Positions 8,064-17,203 of a stretch of DNA of 64,000 nt are shown one piece after another. The translations under genes and the position numbers were made by a program. How positions within the stretch are numbered: the first letter of the stretch is position 1; the number at the start of each line of letters is the position of its first letter. The notes beneath the pieces are model-generated. The model was not told where the DNA came from. It worked only from the letters and a program-made list of their open reading frames with translations, and made no database searches. Origin of the DNA: CAMLFJ01 sp040902305 (GTDB taxonomy: Bacteria > Methylomirabilota > Methylomirabilia > Rokubacteriales > CSP1-6); the NCBI GenBank assembly GCA_040902305.1, contig JBBDXN010000125.1:1-64000 (forward strand), read 5' to 3'.

Positions 8064-10465
8064 TTACCCCCGGTCGAACAGTTGGGGCTGTTCCGTCTGA
8101 CCACCGTCCTCTTCACGCGCCAGGCGACTGATCTCAGGCCAGCTCTGGACCAAGCCGTTGTATGAGAGCGCCTCTGCCGCCCGCTTCCTCCGCTCGCAGA
8201 CGGTGTACAGGCGGTAGGCGAGCTCGCGGGCGACCTCGGCCTTGCTGCCCAGCTTCGCCGCCAGCTCTGCCGCGGCTCCTTCGCCCTCCACCTCGAGTAG
8301 ACGGATTAGGTGGTGCACACTTTCCCACGCGTTGAGGCGCGAGTCCGTCGTCGGGTCCCAGCCTGCAGGTAGCTGACTAGGCTTGAGCAACCGAACCCTT
8401 CCGCCCTTCGAGACGAGAATGCCGGCTTCGGCCATACCACCGACACTCGTGTTCTTGGCCCGCGCCAATACGTCCGCCTGACCGAACTCCCCTTCCCCGA
8501 AACCCACTTCGTCGAACCAAGTCACAGCAAACCGGCTATCCGCATCGAAGTCGCCCTCCTGTTCGGCCAACGCCTCGTCGAGGGTCTGATTGATGAGCGC
8601 CAGCGCTCCCCGCACTGAGAGCGCCTTGCCCTCGGCATCGAGCACGCGCGCATAACGGGTATAGACGGCCATCCCCGGACCTATAGCCGCCTGCGCGAGG
8701 TCTACCGGCGCGATATTGCCCCGCTGCAGGTGCGCGAGCGCCGCCGGCAGTTCGCTCTTGAGCGCGGTGACGAATTCTCGACGTGTGGCGGTGGTTGCCG
8801 AAGCCACCCGGCGGCGGCAAACGAGGACAATGCTGGAGGCGAGGGCGTTCGAGTCCATGCTTCGGGTACGGTTGACCAGCTCCGTCCGCACAGGCCATGT
8901 ACCGGTAACCGCAAATCCAGCGCGGATCACTGCGTCGAGAAACGTCTCCCAGCCAGTACTGGCGGTCCCTGAGTCACCATCGTTTTCCGCCTGCTTGAAG
9001 GCGTAGTAGATCGTCACCGGAAATCCCGAGTGCGCCTGCTCAGCGAGGCGACGCATCGCGTGCGTCATGCCCTCCAAAAAGAATGCTTCCGCCCTCTCCC
9101 GTCCGCCATGGCGATCAGGAGTTGCAACCAGTTCTTCAGCTTTCGGGGTCGCAACCGTCGCGAAGAGCTCGGGGAACACATCCTTCTGTGACGCGCGCAG
9201 CCACACATAGAAGAAGTCGGACAGGTCTGCGTAGCCAACATTGTCGTAGTAAGGCGGGTCTGTCGAGACAACCTTGTCGGTGCTGAGCGAGCCCGTGGCC
9301 GCATCTTGCTGCACTGCATGGCCTGTCGGCCCAGTGGTCCTCAACTCAACCAAGCAACGCACGATCCAATCAAGAGTGACCAGCCAACTGCTCGATGATT
9401 CTGAGAAAGGATTGCCTTCAGCAAAGTCCCATGTCATTGAAACAGTCTGTCGCGCGAACACATGGCCAATACCCTGGTTCTTCGGGTCGGAGCGCCAAGT
9501 GCAGAGGCTCGACCAGTAGTCCGCGGACTTGCTGGCTCCTAAGCCGAGAAAGACCGCTACCGCCTCCGCATAGGCCGTCGCGCCAGTGCCATCAGTATGT
9601 AGGGCACGGCCGTCATCAGGCAGACCAGCCGCTAGCCCGTCAAGCTTCACCCGCTCATAGGTCTTGGGCACGAGATCAGAAAACGTCGTAAGCGCAACCA
9701 GCTGCCGCTCAGTGAAGAGGTCACTCCACTTCGTCATCCCGTAGCTGCCGACTCGAAATCCCAGGGCCTCCTGAAAAAACTCGATCTCAGGCTTCCAAGA
9801 AGGCCTCGCTGCGCGCGCCACATCCTCTATCTCTACCGTTGGTGACAGATACACCCGCCCACGTTTGCCCTCTGCAACGACAGTCAGGAGCCGTGCGCCT
9901 ATCCGCCCGGCCTTGCCCTCCGCTTTGATGTAGTCCCCGGTGATCGGCGCCCCCGACATAATGCAGCGAAAGTTCGCCCCACGTCCGAGCCTCGTGCCGC
10001 TCCTAGCCGCTTCGGTGCTCTTGGGTTTCCCCACCTTCGCCGTGAACCGATAGCCCCCATCCTCGACCATCGGTTCGACGTACGCCTCCTTACCCGCCTT
10101 CGTAGAGAGCATGAAGGTCGAGACGAGAGGTACCTCCAGCTCTGCCAGATCTCTGTCCGCGCCCGATCGAGCACCTCCTCGTTCGTGGTGTTCTCCCACT
10201 GCACGAGTTCCTCGATGATGCGGAACAGCCGCTGCCGCTCCTTCTCCTGCGCCTTCTCGGTCCGGAAGATGTCGGGATAGCTCGAGGGGTCGTCCACCAT
10301 CTGCGCGAAGATAACGGCCCGCGCCGCCGCCAGCGGCCGCCTCGCCCACCAGAGGTGGAGCGTGCTCGGGTGGCCGTGGCGGATGGACTTCTCGCGGGCC
10401 GATGCGTTGTTGATGGCTTCCAGCGGAAGGGCTACTTCGATGAGCTTCTTGCGGTAAGTGCCCAC
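8064..10465 (-). pseudogene. DUF1156 adenine-type DNA methylase with internal deletion and frameshift
   Basis: The protein begins in one frame (GTG at 10465, five bases after the DarG stop) with the DUF1156 signature IEVALPLEAINNASAREK and HPSTLHLWWARRP. At about 10148-10160 that frame (ending RTEIWQSW) gives way to another frame that resumes at VPLVSTFMLSTKAGKEAY. The segment normally between these, which carries the DPFAGGG SAM-binding motif I, is missing, roughly 150 residues by comparison with the family. The catalytic motif IV (TDPPYYDNVGYADLSDF) and the long C-terminal part are intact and end 3 bases before the ATPase start. As it stands the enzyme cannot bind SAM normally. It could be a true pseudogene or a collapsed assembly. 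Confidence 0.85.
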
Positions 10466-10470
10466 TATCC

Positions 10471-11523
10471 TCAGCTTCTCACTGTCGCGGTCAACCAGCC
10501 CAACTCGTTCAGACGCTTCCATGCGACGCGAATGTGGTCCGGCCTGAACATCGCGCGTTTGCGATCGTTCCAGCCCTGCACTGCCTGAACTACCTCGTCG
10601 GCATTAGTGATCGGTGTCGTACCGTGTGCCGAGACCCAGTGGGCAGAGGTGAGCAACTCCATTCCGTAGGGCGTCTCGAAGCCTTCGATGACGGTCGCGA
10701 CCCGCTCCAGACGCGCGATGGAATCCGAACGCTCCTTCAACAGACGGTCTGCCTCCCCGTCGGCCTCGGGCAAGAGCTCGATCTCCACATCTGGTTTCTG
10801 CTGATCGCCATAGCCACGGATGAAGTGACCCTCCAGAGTCTCGAGGACCTTGTTCAGGTTGTGGGCGTAGGGACCGTAGAGATGGGCCACATACTTGAGA
10901 CGCAAAGGCTCGCCGGCCTCCTGTAGGAGATACGCTAGCTTTTGAACCTCCAGCAGCGTCAGTCGATAGGCCATCTCCGAGTAACGATGCATAAGGCTGA
11001 CGAGGAGGGCCCGCGCGAGAGTTAGCTTCGGACGTCTCGTCCGTACGGGCATCGCCTTGGCTTCGGGAGGGCCGGTTGGTTCGAAGAGCGTCACCCGGAC
11101 ATGGGGAAGCTCCGCGAAGGCGCGCTCGATCAACGGCCTCACTTCCCGCCAATCAAGCCCTCCCAAACCGCATCCCAGCGGCGGCACTGCAATGGATCCG
11201 ATCTGGAGTCGGCGAGTCTCCTCAATGAGAGCCCGCAACCCCGACGTGATGTATTCGATCCTAGACTTCTCGCGCCAGTGACGCTTGGTCGGGAAGTTGA
11301 TGATGTACTTCGGATTGACCAGCGAGTTGGTCGGAAAAACAAGCATCCGGCCTGGTTCGACCTCGCCGGCTCGGCAGGCCCGCTCGTAGACTCTGAAATT
11401 CTCCGGGTAGGCCTGCTTGAACTGCAGGGCGATCCCCTTGCCCATGAAGCCATCACAGTTCACCGTGTTGACCAGGGCTTCCGCGTCGACCTCGATCACG
11501 TTCCCCTTCGTGAGAATTATCAT
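10471..11523 (-). CDS. darG: DarG-type macrodomain antitoxin
   Basis: This 350-residue antitoxin of DarTG systems removes ADP-ribose from DNA. The N-terminal macrodomain (residues 1-150) has the expected TKGNVIEVDAEALVNTVNC start, GKGIALQFKQAYP substrate loop and PPLGCGLGGLDW. The C-terminal half (SLMHRYSEMAYRLTLLEVQK, LYGPYAHNLNKVLE, AHWVSAH) matches the conserved domain that binds and neutralises DarT. It starts 13 bases after darT and ends 5 bases before the methylase, inside one operon. All parts look intact and full length. Confidence 0.95.
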   Translation of the reverse strand: MIILTKGNVIEVDAEALVNTVNCDGFMGKGIALQFKQAYPENFRVYERACRAGEVEPGRMLVFPTNSLVNPKYIINFPTKRHWREKSRIEYITSGLRALIEETRRLQIGSIAVPPLGCGLGGLDWREVRPLIERAFAELPHVRVTLFEPTGPPEAKAMPVRTRRPKLTLARALLVSLMHRYSEMAYRLTLLEVQKLAYLLQEAGEPLRLKYVAHLYGPYAHNLNKVLETLEGHFIRGYGDQQKPDVEIELLPEADGEADRLLKERSDSIARLERVATVIEGFETPYGMELLTSAHWVSAHGTTPITNADEVVQAVQGWNDRKRAMFRPDHIRVAWKRLNELGWLTATVRS

Positions 11524-11536
11524 GTTGCCGTCACCC

Positions 11537-12181
11537 TCAGTAGTACCACTCTGGGTGTACCTCTACCGGTCGGTGCAGGGCTGCGGGGAAGCCTGCCAGC
11601 ACCCGTTCCCCGCGCGTCTTCATCGCGACGCTAACGACGCCGATCTTATCGATCAAGGCCCAGTCACACCCGCGATGAACGAGAAACTCCGCCTGCTTGC
11701 GGCGCTGACGATCCATGTCGTCCACCGTGTCTCGCCACATATTGGCATAGACCGCGGTCCAGTCCACCTTATCCAGGTCTCGGAGATTGTCGAACCAGCT
11801 CGTAAACCGCGCAATGCCATGGCCGTCCGAGAATACGAAGCCGGTGCCGCTTGCGGCAACTGCCTGGGCTGTCGTCACGAGATACACGAGCGGAGCCTGC
11901 CCCTCCGTATAGCCCGGCACCCATCCGGTGTGAAGTTGATACAGCATCGGCGATCGGGGGCCGAAGTAAAAGGCCGCGTAGTCGTGAATCACGCCACGTG
12001 GGCCGCAGGGGAGTAACGTGGCCCTTCGCTTCTCCTGGATATCCAGGTTGTGAATGGTTTTGTAGGCCTGACCATCACTGGGTGTGTGGAGGGGAGCATG
12101 CAGGGCGCCCCGATGCAGGCACACGCCAAGGTTATCCAGATGGAGGAAACGGAAGATGGGTGTGGGATTCGGAACGCTCAG
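11537..12181 (-). CDS. darT: DarT DNA ADP-ribosyltransferase toxin, probable CTG start
   Basis: This toxin ADP-ribosylates thymidine or guanosine in single-stranded DNA using NAD. The conserved order is present: VPNPTPIFRFLHLDNL at the N-terminus, HTPSDGQAYKTIHN, FYFGPRSPMLY, and RKQAEFLVH containing the catalytic Glu. The family N-terminus requires translation from well upstream of the first GTG (12124). The only fitting start is CTG at 12181, which overlaps the helicase stop as CTGA and has an ideal GGAGGA seven bases before it. That gives 214 residues, the usual size. DarG follows after 13 bases. Low expression from a CTG start would suit a toxin. Confidence 0.92.
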   Translation of the reverse strand: MSVPNPTPIFRFLHLDNLGVCLHRGALHAPLHTPSDGQAYKTIHNLDIQEKRRATLLPCGPRGVIHDYAAFYFGPRSPMLYQLHTGWVPGYTEGQAPLVYLVTTAQAVAASGTGFVFSDGHGIARFTSWFDNLRDLDKVDWTAVYANMWRDTVDDMDRQRRKQAEFLVHRGCDWALIDKIGVVSVAMKTRGERVLAGFPAALHRPVEVHPEWYY

Positions 12182-15100
12182 GCTGGCTCCTCCGCCCGAG
12201 CCAAGAGCTCGCTGAAATCATAGTTTACGCTAGTCACCCCAAAGTCGGGTTCCCGATGGAAGGGCCGGCGCAGATAGTAGGCGCGGTGGCTGCCATCGTC
12301 ATGGAACTCGACGATGGCCAGGATGAAGTCCTCCGGCTTGTTGAGCGAGTAGAGGATCTCGTTCTTGGTGACCGTGACGGTATCTGCGCCGGCCACCCGG
12401 CCCTTGACCTCGAGGAATCGGAGTCGGCCGGTGCCGAGCACCCGGCTTTCGATATCGTAGCCGAGCTTCTCGTACTCTCGGTCGGTCGGGTCAAAGCCAA
12501 GTCCGCGCTCGATCTCCATTACGACAGCGCGGGCTCGCGCAGCCGATGCCTGGGTGTCCGGGGATACTGCCGTCGATGCCAGCGGGCGGCCTGTCATCGC
12601 GGCGATGAGACCCGCCGGCACGACCAAGAGCCCCCCCAGGACTACGGGCGGCAGGGGAGCGATCTGGCGCTCCAGCTTTAGCTCATCGAGCCGTTTCTCG
12701 AGGCGGGCCTGCAGGGCATCGGCGCGCTTGCGGGCCTCGCCGGAGTTCAGCCGGGCGTTCGATCGGCCGGCCCGCTCCTGGAGCTTCAGCTCCTCGGCAC
12801 GATGGTCCCAGTAGGTGATCTCCTTGGTGAGTCGGTCCTTCACCGCGGCCTCGGTCTTGGCGACCAACTCCAGCTTGCGGGACCGTACTTCCTCGAGGTG
12901 CTCGGGCACGACCTGGGTGATGGCGTGGGCCTGTGCGGCCTGTTCCAACTCGCGGGTGATCCAGGCACATTCCGAGCGACCGAGGATGGCGTCAATTGCG
13001 GGTTCGTCCACTTTGAGCGGCCGGTAGTCGAGGTAGGGCGCGTAGTGCAGGTGTCGGGTCTTGCCGCCTGCATCGAGCTCAACGTAGAGCATGCGCTTCG
13101 ATACTGCCCGTCGCTCGCCGAAGCGGGTCACGCTCGCGTCCTGAATGACGTGCTCCAGGTAGAAGAGCACGCGTGGCTCGACGCCTGAGTCGCGCTCGTC
13201 CACCAGCACGGTGCCCCGCCGGAGAAGGTCGCGGTGGCGCTCTAGCGTCAAGTCGATGGCCGCATCGAGCAGCGGATGCCCCGGACACACGAAGGCGGCC
13301 AGCGGCTGACCCTGGGGCGCCACCAGCGGCTTCTCGAAGGCGATCCGCTCGTAACGCGGCAAGACGGGCTCGCCGACACCAATGAGCCGGTCTCGGTTGC
13401 GGATCGGGGCCGGGACGTGCGTGACCTCGTAACGCCTCGGCTCGCGCTGCTTGATCGTGCCGCCGAGGCGCCCGAAAGCCTCAAGAAAGAAGGACTCGAT
13501 GTAGTGCGGCTGGAGCCGCCGGGCCTCGGCGCGCTCCATCTCTTCGCGGATCCGGTAGACGCGGGTCGCATCCATGGCGTCGTGGGCCAGGGCTCGCTCT
13601 TCAATCAGGTTCTGGAGCTGCTGCCGGTCGACCGCGTTGGCGATTACCTGGGTGAGGCGTGCCCGAATCTCGGGCTGTTCTCCATACCGGATCGCCTCGA
13701 TCAGCAATTCCCGCAGCGGGCGCCCTTCGAACTGAAGCTTGCCGAGAACGTCGAACACCTGGCCGCCCAGGGCCTGTCGTGCCTGCTCGAGTTTCTCCAG
13801 GAGGGTGCGATAGACGTCCCCCTCCCGCGTCTCCTCGGCCACGAGGTTCCACAGATGACAGACCTCGGTCTGGCCGATTCGGTGGATGCGCCCGAAGCGC
13901 TGCTCGATGCGGTTCGGGTTCCAGGGCAGGTCGTAGTTGACCATGAGATGAGCGCGTTGCAGGTTGATGCCCTCCCCGGCCGCGTCGGTGGCGAGTAGCA
14001 CCTGCACTTCCGGGTCGTGGCGGAACGATTCCTGCGCCTTCATTCGCTCCTCACGCCCGAGGCCCCCGTGGACGATCACCACAGCCTCTCTCCTGCCAAG
14101 AAGGGTGGTGATGCGCTGTTCGAGGTAGGTCAACGTGTCCCGGTGTTCGGTGAAGATGACGATCTTCTGCCGGGGGGACGGGGCAGGCTTCGGAATCGCG
14201 CCGGAGCCGTACGGACGCAGAGGTTCCGGTTCGCCGACCCGTCCCGCGATTGCCGCCCGGGTGAAGATCTCGCTGAGCAGGCTCGCAAGTTCACGCCACT
14301 TCTTGTCTTCGCCGCCGCGACGAACGGCCTGCGCGATTGCCTCCAGCCGCTTCAGCGACTCGATCTCGGCTTTCAGTTCGGCAATCGTTCGAGCCGCGGT
14401 GGCCTGGTCGAGAATCTCCTCTTCAGCGGCAACCACCTCATTGTCGGGCGCGTCCTCGAGATCCTCGATATCCTCGGCGTCGAGGGTCGGCACCGGCGTG
14501 GGGATGGTCGGCACGACCTCCCCGCCACGGTGGAGCAACTCCAGCTCACGGAGCCGGCTCTCGAGCCGCTCCCGGCGCCGGCGCAAGGACTGGTAGATCG
14601 CCTCGGGCGAGGATGCGAGGCGGCGCTGCAGTATGGTCAGGGCGAAGCCTACGGTCCCCGCGCGCTTGTCGTTCTGCAGAGCCTCGGCGCGATTGAACTC
14701 CTCCCGCACGTAGTCCGTGACCGCCTTGTAGAGCTGCGCCTCGGGATCTGACAGCTTGTACGGAACCGTATAGGCGATCCGCTCGGGAAAGAGGGGTGTG
14801 CCGTCGAACTTGAGCAGGCTCTCCTTGACCATCCGACGCATGAGATCCGACACATCCGCGGCGTGGACGCCGTCGCGGAAGCGACCCTCGAATCGGTCGC
14901 CGTCCAGGAGCGCCATGAAGAGCTGGAAGTCTTCTTCCTTGCCATTGTGGGGAGTCGCCGTCATCAGCAGGAAATGCCGCGTCAAGGTTGAGAGGAGCTG
15001 CCCCAGTCGGTAGCGTTTCGTGTACTTGATCTCGCCCCCGAAGAACGTGGCCGACATCTTGTGCGCCTCGTCGCAGACGATGAGGTCCCAGCGGCAGTCG

Positions 15101-15774
15101 GGCGTCGCGAGCTTGGTTTGCACATCTTCATTTCGGGAGAGCTTGTCCAGCCGGGCAATGGCTAGATTCGTCTCCAAGAACCAGTTGCCCGTGGCGGCGG
15201 CTTCCAGCTTATCATTCGTGAGGATGTCGAACCGCAGCTGAAAGCGCCGGTAGAGCTCATCCTGCCACTGTTCGGCTAGGCTGCCCGGGCACACCACAAG
15301 ACAACGCTGCAGATCGCCCCGCGCGATCAGCTCCTTGATCAGCAGGCCCGCCATGATGGTCTTGCCGGCGCCTGGATCGTCGGCCAGGAGGAAGCGGAGC
15401 GGCTGGCGGGGCAGCATCGCGTCGTAGACGGCCGTGATCTGGTGTGGCAGCGGATCCACCATGGAGGTGTGGACGGCGAGCACGGGGTCGAAGAGATGGG
15501 CCAGCCGGATCCGATGGGCCTCCGAGACGAGGCGGAACAAGGCCCCGTCGCCGTCGAAGCTCCAGGGGCGACCCTGCTCGACCACTTCCAGGCGGGCCTC
15601 GTCGTGGCGGTAGAGGAGGGTGTTGGCCGGCCGGCCCCTCGGGTCCTTGTAGGTGAGCTCGAGGGCCTCCGAGCCGAACCACTGGATCCCCACAACGGTC
15701 ACGAGACAGTCCGGGAGGATGCCACGTACGGCCGCGTTCGGCTTGAGGTCTTCGAGCCTCATTGTGTCGGCCAC
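12178..15774 (-). CDS. SNF2-family helicase with DUF3883 domain (defence)
   Basis: This 1198-residue SF2 ATPase resembles helicases of DISARM-like and helicase-methylase-ATPase defence loci. Helicase motif I (DDPGAGKTIMAG), II (CDEAHKM), III (TATPHNG) and VI (RFGRIHRIGQ) are all visible in the first 620 residues. A long, partly coiled region (about 950-1010) and a hydrophobic stretch (PPVVLGGLLVVPAGLIAAM) come next, and the C-terminal 110 residues are a DUF3883 domain (FEVKG-like FLEVKGRV). It heads the operon helicase-DarT-DarG-methylase-ATPase, and its TGA overlaps the DarT start. It appears intact. Confidence 0.92.
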   Translation of the reverse strand: MADTMRLEDLKPNAAVRGILPDCLVTVVGIQWFGSEALELTYKDPRGRPANTLLYRHDEARLEVVEQGRPWSFDGDGALFRLVSEAHRIRLAHLFDPVLAVHTSMVDPLPHQITAVYDAMLPRQPLRFLLADDPGAGKTIMAGLLIKELIARGDLQRCLVVCPGSLAEQWQDELYRRFQLRFDILTNDKLEAAATGNWFLETNLAIARLDKLSRNEDVQTKLATPDCRWDLIVCDEAHKMSATFFGGEIKYTKRYRLGQLLSTLTRHFLLMTATPHNGKEEDFQLFMALLDGDRFEGRFRDGVHAADVSDLMRRMVKESLLKFDGTPLFPERIAYTVPYKLSDPEAQLYKAVTDYVREEFNRAEALQNDKRAGTVGFALTILQRRLASSPEAIYQSLRRRRERLESRLRELELLHRGGEVVPTIPTPVPTLDAEDIEDLEDAPDNEVVAAEEEILDQATAARTIAELKAEIESLKRLEAIAQAVRRGGEDKKWRELASLLSEIFTRAAIAGRVGEPEPLRPYGSGAIPKPAPSPRQKIVIFTEHRDTLTYLEQRITTLLGRREAVVIVHGGLGREERMKAQESFRHDPEVQVLLATDAAGEGINLQRAHLMVNYDLPWNPNRIEQRFGRIHRIGQTEVCHLWNLVAEETREGDVYRTLLEKLEQARQALGGQVFDVLGKLQFEGRPLRELLIEAIRYGEQPEIRARLTQVIANAVDRQQLQNLIEERALAHDAMDATRVYRIREEMERAEARRLQPHYIESFFLEAFGRLGGTIKQREPRRYEVTHVPAPIRNRDRLIGVGEPVLPRYERIAFEKPLVAPQGQPLAAFVCPGHPLLDAAIDLTLERHRDLLRRGTVLVDERDSGVEPRVLFYLEHVIQDASVTRFGERRAVSKRMLYVELDAGGKTRHLHYAPYLDYRPLKVDEPAIDAILGRSECAWITRELEQAAQAHAITQVVPEHLEEVRSRKLELVAKTEAAVKDRLTKEITYWDHRAEELKLQERAGRSNARLNSGEARKRADALQARLEKRLDELKLERQIAPLPPVVLGGLLVVPAGLIAAMTGRPLASTAVSPDTQASAARARAVVMEIERGLGFDPTDREYEKLGYDIESRVLGTGRLRFLEVKGRVAGADTVTVTKNEILYSLNKPEDFILAIVEFHDDGSHRAYYLRRPFHREPDFGVTSVNYDFSELLARAEEPA

Positions 15775-15868
15775 CCGTCGTGGACCTCTCCGTCCCCAGG
15801 GTCGGGTTCAACTGCGACAGGATAGGACACAGCAGAGAACACGAGCACGCTTCCCAGGTGCCTCTGGG

Positions 15869-15880
15869 AGTATAAGCATT
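15869..15880 (-). promoter_or_regulatory. possible extended -10 promoter for the defence operon
   Basis: On the minus strand TGCTTATACT lies about 95 bases upstream of the helicase ATG and resembles an extended -10 element. No good -35 box is seen. An imperfect palindrome CCCAG...CTGGG (15854-15869) directly downstream could be an operator. The 207-base gap also has to serve the divergent Abi_C gene. Confidence 0.35.
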
Positions 15881-15981
15881 CAATTTAGCAGGTTCCTCGT
15901 TCCGCAGGCGCGTCCTTTGATCCCGGCCTTATCAATGAGGTCGTCGGCTTGCGCCTAAGATAGAAGGGATAGGCGAGAGAC

Positions 15982-16824
15982 GTGATCTCCAAACAGACCA
16001 GGCTGGCCTTTCGCGAGCATCTTGTAGGGTGGACCCTCCGCACCATTTCCGACCTCTTCTACGCAACCGACATAGACCGAGGCTCTCCGGAGACCCTGCC
16101 GAGCGGGGCGCGCCGGGCCCTCGTCGAGGAGTACTACGCCGGCGTTGACTGGTCCTCCGGCGCCGACACCCGCAAGGTGGCACGTGTTTATGAGGAGGTG
16201 CTCCAGACCATCGAGTCACATCTCGCAGAACCGGTCCCCGGTGCCCCCGCTACGATGTCCAAGAAAGAGTTCGACAAGCTGGTCAATCTTCTCAGGCGGG
16301 ACGGGTTTGCCTACGAGAGCGGCCGGCTTGTACCGACATCGGGCGTTGATCTACGCGATCTTCCGATCGCCTCGGCAACCGTGGACCGACATACGCTCCA
16401 CGACCACATCAAGCGGATCGAAGACAGCGTTGACAGCGACCCCTCGCAGGCGATCGGCTCGACGAAGGAACTGGTGGAGACCGTCGCGAAACTCGTTCTA
16501 CTGCAATACGGCGAGGACCCAGACCAGCACGCTACCCTCCAGCAGCTCGTGAAGCACGCCTTCAAGTGCCTCGACTTGTCCATCGAGACGATTCCCGAGG
16601 CAAGGAAGGGCGCCGAGGCGATTCGACAAATCCTTTCCGGCCTCTCGCAAATCGTCGGAGGAACCGCGGAACTCAGGAATCTCTATGGGACGGGACATGG
16701 TCGAGTTAGACGGGGCGGCCTCGCGCCTAGGCATGCTCGCCTCGTTGTCGGTGCGGGAGCCACGCTCTCCCGCTTCCTTCTAGAGACTCTCGACGCTCGC
16801 AAAGGCCCCAGCCCTTCCCTCTGA
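15982..16824 (+). CDS. Abi_C domain abortive-infection protein
   Basis: This 280-residue protein has a C-terminal Abi_C domain: RNLYGTGHGR near residue 231, then a basic PRHARLVVGAGATLSRFLLETL ending. This arrangement is the one seen in abortive-infection proteins related to HEPN folds. The N-terminal part (residues 1-90) is helical and not recognised, and a middle segment (KEFDKLVNLLRRDGFAYE) is common in this family. GTG at 15982 with GAGAGA upstream is the best start. It is divergent from the helicase operon and heads a plus-strand block of likely defence genes. The trigger and target are unknown. Confidence 0.8.
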   Translation: MISKQTRLAFREHLVGWTLRTISDLFYATDIDRGSPETLPSGARRALVEEYYAGVDWSSGADTRKVARVYEEVLQTIESHLAEPVPGAPATMSKKEFDKLVNLLRRDGFAYESGRLVPTSGVDLRDLPIASATVDRHTLHDHIKRIEDSVDSDPSQAIGSTKELVETVAKLVLLQYGEDPDQHATLQQLVKHAFKCLDLSIETIPEARKGAEAIRQILSGLSQIVGGTAELRNLYGTGHGRVRRGGLAPRHARLVVGAGATLSRFLLETLDARKGPSPSL

Positions 16825-16849
16825 AGGACACCGTGGGCCGGAGGGCAGT

Positions 16850-16975
16850 TCATCTCCACGCCCTGCACCGACTCCGGAACTGGCAGTCCCTGCACTACCA
16901 GCCGGTGTTCGGCACGAACACGCCCGCCTCGATCGCCTGAATGATCTCCGCATGACGCTGTTCATGCTTCGCTCC
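16850..16975 (-). pseudogene. C-terminal remnant of a RecB/Cas4-like PD-(D/E)XK nuclease
   Basis: The minus strand encodes EIIQAIEAGVFVPNTGW, then a TAG at 16895-16897, then CRDCQFRSRCRAWR and a TGA. This is the cysteine-cluster end of RecB-like PD-(D/E)XK nucleases, in which the TAG position is normally a tryptophan (GWWC). The rest of the gene is absent. It is a small relic within the defence block. Confidence 0.6.
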
Positions 16976-17203
16976 TCCTCGCGCAGTGGTGATGGCGGGC
17001 CGAGCGCCGCGCCAGCGGCGCCGCGGCCTCGTGCGGGTAGAGGCGGCCTTCTCCCTGCGGGTCGGTCGCTTCCAGACCAGACCCGATCAGATCAAGGCGA
17101 GCGGAGCGAGCCTCAGGGCACATCACGCCGTCCACATTCTGTGTATGCTGGATTGCTGGACGTCCTCGCACCGCTCGATTTCGCTCACGGACGGGAGGGT
17201 TCG

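Noticed and set aside
4980..16897. Amber codons read as an amino acid (code change) in the island
   Set aside because: The two in-frame TAG codons replace different residues (probable Gln and Trp), which fits point mutations better than recoding; other genes end normally at TAG.
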